From assembly GCF_028714215.1 (NCBI RefSeq), contig NZ_JAQTMS010000040.1, positions 1-48,253 on the forward strand: a stretch of DNA of 48,253 nt, read 5' to 3'. The notes beneath the pieces were generated by a model, which was given only the letters and a program-made list of their open reading frames with translations, was not told where the DNA came from and did not search any database. The DNA is from Rhodoferax sp. (GTDB lineage: Bacteria; Pseudomonadota; Gammaproteobacteria; Burkholderiales; Burkholderiaceae_C). Below, one piece after another: positions 1-7,769 of this stretch (its first letter is position 1; the number at the start of each line of letters is the position of its first letter). A program made the position numbers and the translations under genes.

Positions 1-484
1 CAGCGTCACGTGTCAAACTCGATCACAACGTTGCGCTTCCAACTGGGCGTCGCCCTCGCAATCTCTCTGGGGCACTGCCCGCATTGCAGCTCAGTCGATC
101 TCCATCTACGTTTGTGACACAGTAAGACTAAGCTAGGCTGAGGCGGCGCGCCGTCGAGGGCAATGGCATGGGCCTCGAAGATATTGGCCCCCCCGCTTGG
201 CCAGGAGCGAGAAATGCACTTACCCTGCATCTTCCCGAAACGACTCCTTCACCTCCTCGGCCTCTTTGTACGCCTTGCGCAGTGCACGTATCAACCGCTC
301 CCGCAATACTTCCGCCTGGGTCGTGTTGGGTGTTGCGGTGCTGCTGGACGTTTCAGGAAACCGCCCCCGCCAGATATGCCAAAAATAGCCTTCAATCGCC
401 CACGGCAACAGCTCGGGCGCCTGGCTGGCCAGCGTATCGAGCAGCAGGCAATACAACTTGCCATTAGGGAGTCTATCCCGTTGA

Positions 485-512
485 GCCGGTTCGATTCCGG
501 TCGCCCGCTCCA
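485..512 (+). other. tRNA-Gly-like 3' end fragment (T-arm, acceptor strand, CCA)
   Basis: The stretch reads as a T-stem (485-489), the TTCGATT loop, the returning stem (497-501), a seven-base acceptor strand CGCCCGC, discriminator T and an encoded CCA. A T discriminator with this acceptor strand is what bacterial tRNA-Gly carries. No matching GCGGGCG 5' half or anticodon arm is present upstream, so this is not a whole tRNA. Such 3' fragments are typically left as attachment sites when an integrative element uses a tRNA gene; that origin is inference. Confidence 0.5.
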
Positions 513-588
513 GCTCACGAAATGCGGAAGGCGCGCTTGGAACAGGCATCCCGGTTTTCGCGTCCGCGAAAATGCCACCACCCAACCA

Positions 589-744
589 TCATCGTGCATA
601 TCCACCCAGTACCAGAAAAATGATCACCAAAGTGATCCCCTTGCTAGCTGCAGCGGCCTCAAAAACGTGCCGAAGCTCACGAATCACACAAAGCCAAAAG
701 CGCAGGTACTCGTTTTTAAAACCGTCATAGGTATCTTTGGGCAT
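589..744 (-). CDS. small hypothetical single-span membrane protein
   Basis: A 51-residue ORF beginning MPKDTYDGF, with an AGGAG ribosome-binding site about eight bases before the ATG; the in-frame ATG further upstream (801) has no such site. Residues 1-35 are polar and partly amphipathic. Residues about 34-47 (GITLVIIFLVLGG) form one hydrophobic segment close to the C-terminus, as in a tail-anchored protein. I recognise no family. It sits alone in a scar-rich region, so it could be a chance ORF; the good ribosome-binding site and membrane segment are the only support. Confidence 0.35.
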   Translation of the reverse strand: MPKDTYDGFKNEYLRFWLCVIRELRHVFEAAAASKGITLVIIFLVLGGYAR

Positions 745-875
745 CTCTGCACTCCTGGGTAGATTGGACTCAGCGCAAGTTTCACCAAACATGTCTGCCA
801 AAAAAAGGGGGGGATATGTCCTTGGGCAAAATCTTGCTGTGTCCCAGAATCACAGAATGAGGCACAAACGTATAG

Positions 876-889
876 CTAAAGCGCTTTAG
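876..889. promoter_or_regulatory. 14-bp perfect palindrome, LacI-like operator shape
   Basis: CTAAAGCGCTTTAG is a perfect 14-bp palindrome with a central CG, the general shape of LacI/GalR-family operators. No LacI-type regulator is in the window and no convincing gene starts directly beside it. It may be a leftover operator. Confidence 0.25.
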
Positions 890-1210
890 TTATTGATGCA
901 GCGAATGCCAATCCATGACTGAGGACAGTCCCTCCAAGGTACTGTCACGACTATGATTCACCGAGCGGGGATAGTTGCACCACCGTTAGCGGGACGAGAC
1001 GAATCCGCTCCCCACTTGACATCGGCCAGGTCGTGATGCTCATGACAAACACCCACTACCCCTATTTCCAGAATACCCAACCCAAAATCGGCATAGGGGG
1101 CTGTCCATCTGAGTGCGCTCCTGCCACACCACCCGACGACCAAAATGACACTGTTGCGCCACCAGCGCCGGGATGGCGTCATACAGATCACGCAGATCGC
1201 CTGCTTGGAA

Positions 1211-1530
1211 TTAGCATCTTTGTGCGCCATAGTTCGCTGATTGACTTTCAGCGCAATTGACCCTATCGAGGTGACTGGCGTGGCTCAGCACCTCGGTCCT
1301 GTCGCCTGCCCAAGCCTGTCCTTGGGCCTCCAGGAGGTAGCGCAACTCGCGCAAGTGATGGGCGCTGCACTGCAGCGTATTGGAGCAACCGTGCTTTGTA
1401 CGGCATCCGGCCATCATGCACCAAGACCCCTTCGAATTGCTGGGACAGGGCCAGCGCATCGAACAAAGTAGTCCTCCAAGCTTGGTGCCACCACTTCGAG
1501 CCGGAAATCGATAGGGCCGGTAATGGCATG
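1211..1530 (-). pseudogene. decayed IS66-type transposase (TnpC) fragment
   Basis: Two minus-strand frames together recover the IS66 transposase core. One frame carries FEGVLVHDGRMPY at about 1435-1397. Another carries CSAHHLRELRYLLEAQGQAW from about 1369 downward. These correspond to the family's GVAVHDGW...CNAHHLREL...QGQxWA segment. They lie in different frames, so at least one frameshift has occurred, and no full-length ORF, TnpA/TnpB or terminal repeats remain. This is an inactive relic marking past transposition just upstream of the ligase/reductase operon. Confidence 0.55.
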
Positions 1531-1719
1531 GCAGGAGACGATTTCGTCGATCACCGCGACACCGGCCAGGCAGGTCTTGACTGCTTGCGGCGCGTGGCTG
1601 TTGAAATTGATGTGGACGCACGCGGTAATCGCCAAGCCAACTCGGTCCAGCGAGGATGGAGTCATTTTATCTAGTGCTGTTCTTCTCTTAAGCATAAAAC
1701 TCTAACAAACTGGACATTC

Positions 1720-1747
1720 GTTGGAATATTTGGTACCAAATTCCAAC
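1720..1747. promoter_or_regulatory. inverted repeat upstream of the acyl-CoA ligase operon
   Basis: A 28-bp interrupted palindrome with the perfect 14-bp core ATTTGGTACCAAAT (1728-1741), flanked by GTTGGAAT on one side and TTCCAAC on the other. It lies about 140 bp upstream of the ligase start in otherwise non-coding, AT-richer DNA. The position and symmetry suit an operator for a dimeric regulator of the 1.9-7.7 kb operon; no regulator gene is present nearby. Confidence 0.4.
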
Positions 1748-1821
1748 ACACGTTCACTACCATTAGGTTTCATATGCGATCCGGATGACCGGCATCCACC
1801 TGACTCAAAGGACGAACGACG

Positions 1822-1902
1822 ATGAAGCTTCTGGGAAATGAACGAGCGTTAGTATCATTCGCGGCGGTGATGAGCGGGGGGATTGACTGTGCGTTCTTCT
1901 AG
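1822..1902 (+). CDS. possible 26-residue upstream ORF
   Basis: An ATG at 1822 with AAAGGA about ten bases upstream opens a 26-codon ORF (starting MKLLGNERALVSF) that ends at 1902, overlapping the first codons of the acyl-CoA ligase in another frame. It could serve as a translational coupler or leader for the ligase, whose own start is TTG or GTG. It may equally be chance or a gene remnant. Confidence 0.2.
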   Translation: MKLLGNERALVSFAAVMSGGIDCAFF

Positions 1903-3523
1903 CAAGGCATACGTCTACCGGTCGAAGTCCGAGCGAACGATAGGCCACATCGTCGAACACAAGGCGCTCGTGCATGGCGATGCGCCCTTCCTCTATTACA
2001 AGGACGAGGTCCACTCCTACCGCGCGCTGCATGAGAACTCCAACCGGGTGGCGCACTCGCTGCGGTCCCTTGGCGTGAAGAAGGGCGACAAGGTCGCCAC
2101 CATGATTCCCAATTACCCCGAGTACTTCTATGTCTGGTGGGCTCTGCACAAGCTGGGCGCCTGGGAGGTGCCTATCAGCGGCAGCTACCGTGGCGCGAGT
2201 CTGGTGGATGTCCTCAATCGCTCGGACGCGCAACTCGCGGTCATTGGGGACGGCCTCTTCCTTGAGCGACTAAGCCATGTACAAGGGCAACTCGACCACA
2301 TCCGGCAGGTGGTGGTGGCCCACAGACTTCTTGACCCTGCGCCCTCGGCCTCTGGTTTACGCTGGCCCACATGCAACCTCGTTGAACTCTTGAACTCCCC
2401 CTCGGATGCGGTTGAGACAGTCGTCTTCAACCATGACGCGTGCATGATCGCGTACACCTCCGGCACCACGGGACCCTCGAAAGGTGTCGTTCTCACGCAT
2501 GAGTTCTTTGTGCACAGTTGCGAGAACAAGGTCAAGCACATGGGCACCACTCAGGACGATGTGATGTACAACTGCTTTCCCATGTACAACCTGACCGGGC
2601 AGTTGGAGACAACCTTCACTGCGCTTATGGCGGACGCGAGGGTGGCCATGGCCGAGCACTTTGACCCCACGACGTTCTGGGACGACATCCGCCGCTACCA
2701 GTGCACCGAGTTTGTCTCCATGGGCGGTGCCTTCCCGCTGGTTGAAAAGCAGCCGCCACGCCCCGACGATCGGGATCACCCGCTCAAGAAGATATACAGC
2801 GTTCCATTGCCCCATGACTTCGAAGAGCGTTGTGCGGCACGCTTCGGCGTGCAGATGATGGAGGTGTACGGTCAGACGGAATGCGGTCTTACCAACTACC
2901 GCACTTGGGATGCGGCCAAGCCCGGGTCATGCGGACCGGCGAATTGTGGCTACGAGGTCAAGATCTTCGACGACAACGACGATGAGTGCCCAGCCAATGT
3001 CGAAGGCGAGATCGTGGTTCGGCCGTCGCGCAGTCACATCATTCTCAAGGAGCACTACCGCATGCCCGAGAAGCTGGGCCACCGGTTGCGCAATTGCTGG
3101 TGGCATACCGGTGACCTGGGTGTCATGGACGAGGACGGCTACCTGTACTTCCGGCGCCGCAAGGAGGAATCCATCCGGTTCCGGGGCCACTTCATTTCCA
3201 CCACCGAACTGGAAGCCGTTGTCAATCGCCATCCGGATGTTCTCGAGTGCGCCGCATACAGAGTACCCGACCGGCTGGACCAGGAGCACGACGTCGCCAT
3301 CGCGGTGAAGTTGCGGCCGGGGTGTTCCCCGTCGCCCGAGGAACTGCTGGCGCACTGCGAGCGCGATTTGCCCTTTTATATGGTGCCCTGCTACGTGCGC
3401 TGGGTGGATGCCTTCGAACTGACGCCGACCATGCGCATCGTGAAGAAGGGACTCGAGGAGGATGGAGTGACGACTGATATGTGGAATCGACGGACGGCCG
3501 GGTACCGCTTGAGCCATGAGTGA
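1883..3523 (+). CDS. acyl-CoA ligase, AMP-binding family (CaiC-like)
   Basis: ATP-dependent ligase expected to activate a carboxylic acid to its CoA thioester through an acyl-adenylate. At 546 residues it is full length. It has the P-loop TSGTTGPSKGVVLTH near residue 190, the MEVYGQTECG motif, a HTGDLG segment, a YFRRRKEESIRFRG hinge, and a C-terminal TPTMRIVKKG holding the usual lysine. The overall look is closest to crotonobetaine/carnitine-CoA ligase (CaiC) types rather than classical benzoate-CoA ligases. The start is TTG (1883) or, with better spacing from the GGGGGGA at 1876-1882, GTG at 1889. It overlaps the next gene by 8 bp, so it is the first gene of the reductase/dehydratase-like operon and probably supplies that enzyme's CoA-thioester substrate. 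The substrate is unknown. Confidence 0.88.
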   Translation: MTVRSSSKAYVYRSKSERTIGHIVEHKALVHGDAPFLYYKDEVHSYRALHENSNRVAHSLRSLGVKKGDKVATMIPNYPEYFYVWWALHKLGAWEVPISGSYRGASLVDVLNRSDAQLAVIGDGLFLERLSHVQGQLDHIRQVVVAHRLLDPAPSASGLRWPTCNLVELLNSPSDAVETVVFNHDACMIAYTSGTTGPSKGVVLTHEFFVHSCENKVKHMGTTQDDVMYNCFPMYNLTGQLETTFTALMADARVAMAEHFDPTTFWDDIRRYQCTEFVSMGGAFPLVEKQPPRPDDRDHPLKKIYSVPLPHDFEERCAARFGVQMMEVYGQTECGLTNYRTWDAAKPGSCGPANCGYEVKIFDDNDDECPANVEGEIVVRPSRSHIILKEHYRMPEKLGHRLRNCWWHTGDLGVMDEDGYLYFRRRKEESIRFRGHFISTTELEAVVNRHPDVLECAAYRVPDRLDQEHDVAIAVKLRPGCSPSPEELLAHCERDLPFYMVPCYVRWVDAFELTPTMRIVKKGLEEDGVTTDMWNRRTAGYRLSHE

Positions 3524-4709
3524 GAACCGCCCCCAACAGCACGTCCAGAGCGCGGATGTCGCCTCGACCGGTGCAGCGGCCGAGGCGCGGCTTGCGCGGC
3601 TGGTCCAGATGAGCCTGCCCGAGAACCGCAACGCATGGGCCTTGGCTGCGAAGCGCCAGGGGAGCCGGGTGGTAGGCGTGCTCGACTCGTACGTCCCGGA
3701 GGAGATCTTCCATGCCGCCCGCATCGTGCCCTACCGGGTCCTGGGTACCGAGAGCGCCGAGACACCATTGGCCGAAGGATGGCGCCTGCCCGACATGTGC
3801 CGCTTCACCAACCACGTGCTTGAGGCCGTGCTCTCCGGCCAGGTACGCTTTCTGGACGGCATGGTCTTCACCGATTGGGATGACGACGAGCGTCGCCTGT
3901 ACGACGTCTGCGCGCACGTGAAAACGCTCCCGTTCAACTACATCCTGCACGTGTCGCGCACCGACACTCCGCGTGCCTACGACTATTCGACGATGCTTCT
4001 GCGACGGCTCATCGAGGCCCTGAAGCAACAGTGGAACGTGAACATCTCGGACCAGGCCATCTGGGACGCGATCGCACTGTGCGACCGGGCCCGCGTGCTG
4101 CAACGGGAGCTGTACGATCTGCGGCGGCGTGAGGTGCCTCCGGTCTCGGGGGCCGAGGCCCTGGGCATCATCATGGCAAGCTTCTACATGCCTCGTGACG
4201 AGTACGTGGCCGAACTCGAAGCACTCATGCCCTACCTGGCCGGCCGCGCAGCCCCACTTCGGAACCTCTCGCCACGCTTGCTGGTGGTGAGCGACCACCT
4301 GGATTTCCCACGCTACCTGGAGATTGTCGAGAACGAAGGCTGTGTTGTCGCAATGGACGACCTCGACACGGGCTCTCGCCATTTCTGGAACACCGTAGGC
4401 GAGTGCAATGGTGACCCCGTCCACGCGCTGGCGCGGCGTTACCTGACGCGCCCACCCGATCCCCGCATGGCGTTCTGGGACCGGCAGGTGGACCAGGTAA
4501 TCACCTGGGCGAACCAGTGGGATATCGACGGCATCCTCCATCTGCCATCCTTGGGCGGATTCGAGCGGCTGTGCTGCGGGCCCTACTTCTCGCGCCGCCT
4601 GGAAGAGGCGGGCGTGCCCTTTCGCACCTTCGTGCGCGAGTACCACGTGGCCAATACGGGTCAACTGCGGACGCAGGTGGGCGCGTTTCTCGAAAGCTTG
4701 GACTACTAG
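3516..4709 (+). CDS. 2-hydroxyacyl-CoA dehydratase / benzoyl-CoA reductase family, smaller catalytic subunit (BcrC/HgdB-like)
   Basis: A 397-residue protein of the HgdB/BcrC/FldC fold, which binds a [4Fe-4S] cluster and the CoA substrate in ATP-dependent dehydratases or ring reductases. It carries a cysteine in PDMCRFTNHVLE (where the family has its first cluster cysteine), another in LYDVCAHVKTLPFNYI, and a third in GFERLCCGPYFSRRLEEAG. It ends with the diagnostic NTGQLRTQVGAFLE segment. The start overlaps the ligase by 8 bp, and the next gene follows after 3 bp, so expression is coupled. With the 472-residue partner at 6320 it should form the catalytic heterodimer. The family is clear; whether it dehydrates a 2-hydroxyacyl-CoA or reduces an aromatic ring cannot be read from the sequence. 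Confidence 0.85.
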   Translation: MSENRPQQHVQSADVASTGAAAEARLARLVQMSLPENRNAWALAAKRQGSRVVGVLDSYVPEEIFHAARIVPYRVLGTESAETPLAEGWRLPDMCRFTNHVLEAVLSGQVRFLDGMVFTDWDDDERRLYDVCAHVKTLPFNYILHVSRTDTPRAYDYSTMLLRRLIEALKQQWNVNISDQAIWDAIALCDRARVLQRELYDLRRREVPPVSGAEALGIIMASFYMPRDEYVAELEALMPYLAGRAAPLRNLSPRLLVVSDHLDFPRYLEIVENEGCVVAMDDLDTGSRHFWNTVGECNGDPVHALARRYLTRPPDPRMAFWDRQVDQVITWANQWDIDGILHLPSLGGFERLCCGPYFSRRLEEAGVPFRTFVREYHVANTGQLRTQVGAFLESLDY

Positions 4710-4712
4710 GGT

Positions 4713-5495
4713 ATGCAAACGGTCCTGGTGGGGATTGATGCCGGCTCGTACAGCGCAAAAGCGGTCTTGCTGGCAGACGGTGAGGTTCTCGCCCGGGCGA
4801 CTGCCGTGGCGGGTCTGCGGAGCATCGCCGAGGCCGCCGAAGGCGCCTTCGCCCAGGTACTTTCCATTGCAGGGGTTGAGCGCAGTGTTGTGACTCGCGT
4901 CGTGGCGACAGGCTCTGGCGCGGGGAACGTGGCATTTGCCGACGAGACTGCACTCGAGGTCATCTGCATCGCGCGTGGCACGACCCACCACTTGCACACT
5001 GTCGGCACCGTGCTCGATGTGGGCGCCGAGCATTGTGTCGCGGTCGGGTGCAGCAATGGGCAGGCGCTCGCCGTGGCGCGTACCGACAGGTGCGCGGCTG
5101 GCGCTGGCATCCTGCTAAAGGTCGTCGCCGAGGTGCTCGAAGTTTCGCTGGATGACATGGGTCCGATGGCCCTCGGGGGCGGCGAGACGGCCGAGATCTC
5201 TTTCCGCTGTGCTGTGTTTGCCGAGTCCGAGATCATCAGCCTGGTGCACTCTGGCATCAGCAAGGAGTCCATCGTTCGCGGCGTCTACCAAGGCCTTGCT
5301 GCCCGCCTGCGGCCGCTCGTGCGGCGAAGCGGTGGGCGGGACGAGGTGGCCGTCATTGGTGGGGGTGCTGAAGACGTGGGACTGGTGGCAGCCCTGGAGG
5401 AGCGGTTGGGAAAGTCGGTCTGCGTTCCTCCCCACCCTGCGACGGTGTCCGCCCTGGGTGCTGCCCTGGTTGCCGGAGATCGCGTTGACCACTAG
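4713..5495 (+). CDS. BadF/BcrA/HgdC-type activating ATPase, first copy
   Basis: ASKHA-fold ATPase that couples ATP hydrolysis to low-potential electron injection into the catalytic heterodimer. It opens with GIDAGSYSAK, the nucleotide-binding phosphate-1 loop, and retains both bridging-cluster cysteines, in DRCAAGAG and in CAVFAESEIISL. A second phosphate loop is at VIGGGAED and the C-terminus has the usual SALGAAL. At 260 residues it is HgdC/BzdP-sized, not the roughly 430-residue BcrA. Its phosphate-2 motif is DVGAEHC where the family, and its paralogue at 5521, has D(M/V)GGQD. That divergence may mark it as the less active of the pair. It starts 3 bp after the BcrC-like gene. Confidence 0.85.
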   Translation: MQTVLVGIDAGSYSAKAVLLADGEVLARATAVAGLRSIAEAAEGAFAQVLSIAGVERSVVTRVVATGSGAGNVAFADETALEVICIARGTTHHLHTVGTVLDVGAEHCVAVGCSNGQALAVARTDRCAAGAGILLKVVAEVLEVSLDDMGPMALGGGETAEISFRCAVFAESEIISLVHSGISKESIVRGVYQGLAARLRPLVRRSGGRDEVAVIGGGAEDVGLVAALEERLGKSVCVPPHPATVSALGAALVAGDRVDH

Positions 5496-5520
5496 GGCAT
5501 CCACGGCAGGCGAGGCCGGT

Positions 5521-6315
5521 ATGGAGCCGCTGGTGGGCGGATTGGACATCGGTTCCCGGTCAATCAAGGTCGTCGTCCTGCGCGGCATGGAAGTGGTCGG
5601 CCTGGCGCTCGCCTCCACCGGCAGCGACCCCGTTTCCAGAGCGGGGGGCGTCTTGCGAGAAGCATGTGGGCGGGCGGGCGTCGAGCTGGAGGCGCTGACC
5701 CGCGTTGTGGGCACAGGCTACGGCCGCAGTGCGCTCTCGGTCTGTACCTCGACGGTCACCGAGATCTCCTGTCACGCCACGGCCAACCATCACACCAACA
5801 ACGCCGTGCGCACAGTGCTCGACATGGGCGGGCAGGACTGCAAGGTAATCCGTTGCGATCAGCAAGGTCGGGTGTTGGCGTTCGTGATGAACGACAAGTG
5901 CGCGGCCGGTACGGGCCGCTACCTCGAGAAGGTCGCCCGAACGCTGGAGATCCCTATCGACGAGTTGGGGGAACGCTCCCTTTTGGCCATCGAGAGGCCT
6001 GCTCCCATCACGCGCTTCTGCCCCATCTTCGTGCAGCAGGAGATCGTCCATCTGCTGCGCACCGGGGGCTACGCCGTCAACGAGATCCTCGCCGGCGCCT
6101 GCGATTCGGTCGTTGACTACATTGTCAAGCTCGTCCACAGGATCGGGGTGGAAGGGGCGTTTGCGATCAGTGGCGGCATCGCGCAGAACGCGGGCATCGT
6201 CACCCGGGTGGAGCGAAAGCTGAAGGTGCGGGCCTACCTGGCCGAACATCCTCAGATGATGGGCGCTCTCGGCGCGGCGCTGCTGGCCCGAAAAAATTAC
6301 CTGAAGGAGAAGTGA
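5521..6315 (+). CDS. BadF/BcrD/HgdC-type activating ATPase, second copy
   Basis: A 264-residue paralogue of the preceding gene and the closer match to the family consensus: GLDIGSRSIK, LDMGGQDCK, NDKCAAGTGRYLE and a second cysteine in RFCPIFVQQEIVHLL. SGGIAQNAG and MMGALGAALLAR follow. The chosen start is the ATG at 5521 (GGCGAGG upstream); the longer in-frame ORF reaching back to 5152 merely overlaps the previous gene. Two different activases in one operon is the BcrAD/BzdPQ (heterodimeric) arrangement, whereas classical dehydratases usually have one homodimeric activase. This favours a benzoyl-CoA-reductase-like complex, though both subunits here are of the short type. Confidence 0.85.
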   Translation: MEPLVGGLDIGSRSIKVVVLRGMEVVGLALASTGSDPVSRAGGVLREACGRAGVELEALTRVVGTGYGRSALSVCTSTVTEISCHATANHHTNNAVRTVLDMGGQDCKVIRCDQQGRVLAFVMNDKCAAGTGRYLEKVARTLEIPIDELGERSLLAIERPAPITRFCPIFVQQEIVHLLRTGGYAVNEILAGACDSVVDYIVKLVHRIGVEGAFAISGGIAQNAGIVTRVERKLKVRAYLAEHPQMMGALGAALLARKNYLKEK

Positions 6316-6319
6316 ACCC

Positions 6320-7738
6320 ATGAAAAACTACCCCACAGCAGAGCGCTCGACCCCCCAGGAGCGGCTGGCCCGATCCCGGGCCGAGCGACAGAGCATTGAC
6401 CAGCCTGATGAGGTGATCGACGGCGGCTGGTTCTGGCGCCGGCTTCAGAAGAAGTACGCACGCCGCGTTCAGAAGATCGCGAGCAACCCCAGGGAGGGGA
6501 TGCTGGGCTCGAATCTTGTGCTCTACCAGGCCATGGCCAAGTACGTCGACGAGGAGCTCAGGGCGTGGGAGGAGTTGGGGGACGACGTGCCGGTGTGGTC
6601 CCCGGGCGCGGCGCTCGGCTATCGCTTGGGGCCGGCGATGGGCTTTCACACCTATCCTCTGGATTCGTTCACCGACCTCATGACCCCGGACGAGGCGCGC
6701 TGGTCCATGGACTACGTGCGCCGGCTCGGTTTCCCGTCCGATATCTGCGACCGCATCCAGAATATTGGCGCGCTCATGGTGAGCGGTCGGTTGCCGCGCA
6801 TCTCGCTGGTGACGCTTGAGTTCAACGATTGCAGCCAAGGAGCCCAAGCCAACCTGTGGGCAGCACGCGAGGTGGGGGCCCAGATCTACACCTTCGATGT
6901 GCCCTTCGAGCAAGACATGCAGGCGGTCAGGTACGTCGAAGAGCAGCTACGCGAGATGATCGACCTCGCGGTCAAGAATATCCCCGGAGTCAAGTACGAT
7001 CGCGAGAGCGAGGCGCGCCTCGTCCAATATCAGGAGATCTACCGGCAGGGCATGCACTGGCAGCGCAAGATCGCCAAACTCGCGGCGCGCAAGCCGTGCC
7101 CGATCTCGGGCCGCGACGCCTTGCGCATGCCGGCGCGGCAACTTTGCTGGCAGCAGAGCTTCGTCGATTACTTCCGGGAGTCCTACCTGGAGCTGGAGAA
7201 GCGGTCCGCGCAGGGCGAGAGCCCGCTCAACGGGCCCGAGAAGTTCCGTGTTCTCTGGACCGCGACCGCGCCCTTCTACTCAGATCCCTTCGATTATCTC
7301 GAAAAGCGCGGCTGCGCGGTGCCTGCCTACGAGGAGGGCACAGGCTGCGCCACCTACTACGTCCCCGGCGAGGGTAAGCAGTTTTTCGGTCACGAGCTCG
7401 AGAACCCCCTCCAGGAAGAAGCTGCCACTTTGCTCTGGGATCACTGGGCGGGCACCGCCGAGAGGCGCATCTGGGAGGTGGCCATGCGCTGTCGCCAGTT
7501 GGACATCGACGGCATCGTGCACTTCGAACAAGGGGGCTGTGTGGCCTGTAACGGCTCGGCGCGGGTGATGGGCGAGAGGATCGAGAGCGAACTGGGCATC
7601 CCAAGCCTGTATATCCGTGGCTGGTGCCAGGACCTCGAGAAGCATGACGAACAGGCCTTCCAGGCCCAGCTTGGGGAGTGGGTGGAGATAAGCACGCGGC
7701 AGAAGGAGGCCAAAGAGCAAGAAAGAGGACAGGAGTAG
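6320..7738 (+). CDS. 2-hydroxyacyl-CoA dehydratase / benzoyl-CoA reductase family, larger catalytic subunit (BcrB/HgdA-like)
   Basis: A 472-residue protein matching the longer catalytic subunit (BcrB, BzdO, HgdA). Cysteines in LGFPSDICDRIQNIGAL, LEFNDCSQGAQ and FEQGGCVACNGSARV fit the family's [4Fe-4S] ligands, followed by the IPSLYIRGWCQDL segment and a C-terminal QLGEWVE helix. The C-terminus is very polar (KEAKEQERGQE). A GAAGGAGAAG ribosome-binding site precedes the ATG, which lies 4 bp after the preceding stop. It is the last gene of the operon. No ferredoxin, ring hydratase or ring hydrolase gene accompanies it, so reductant and downstream steps must come from elsewhere. Confidence 0.86.
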   Translation: MKNYPTAERSTPQERLARSRAERQSIDQPDEVIDGGWFWRRLQKKYARRVQKIASNPREGMLGSNLVLYQAMAKYVDEELRAWEELGDDVPVWSPGAALGYRLGPAMGFHTYPLDSFTDLMTPDEARWSMDYVRRLGFPSDICDRIQNIGALMVSGRLPRISLVTLEFNDCSQGAQANLWAAREVGAQIYTFDVPFEQDMQAVRYVEEQLREMIDLAVKNIPGVKYDRESEARLVQYQEIYRQGMHWQRKIAKLAARKPCPISGRDALRMPARQLCWQQSFVDYFRESYLELEKRSAQGESPLNGPEKFRVLWTATAPFYSDPFDYLEKRGCAVPAYEEGTGCATYYVPGEGKQFFGHELENPLQEEAATLLWDHWAGTAERRIWEVAMRCRQLDIDGIVHFEQGGCVACNGSARVMGERIESELGIPSLYIRGWCQDLEKHDEQAFQAQLGEWVEISTRQKEAKEQERGQE

Positions 7739-7769
7739 GGGGTTGCGAGTCGCGGACACACACGGCCCG

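Noticed and set aside
220..585. Minus-strand ORF containing an ERATGIEPA-like stretch
   Set aside because: That peptide is the translation of the tRNA 3' fragment on the opposite strand, a common false gene.
3222..5033. 603-codon open frame on the minus strand across the ligase and reductase-like genes
   Set aside because: It is the high-GC antisense shadow of clearly conserved + strand genes and shows no recognisable domain.
5152..5520. Upstream extension of the second activase ORF
   Set aside because: It only overlaps the first activase in another frame. The nucleotide-binding motif starts right after the ATG at 5521.
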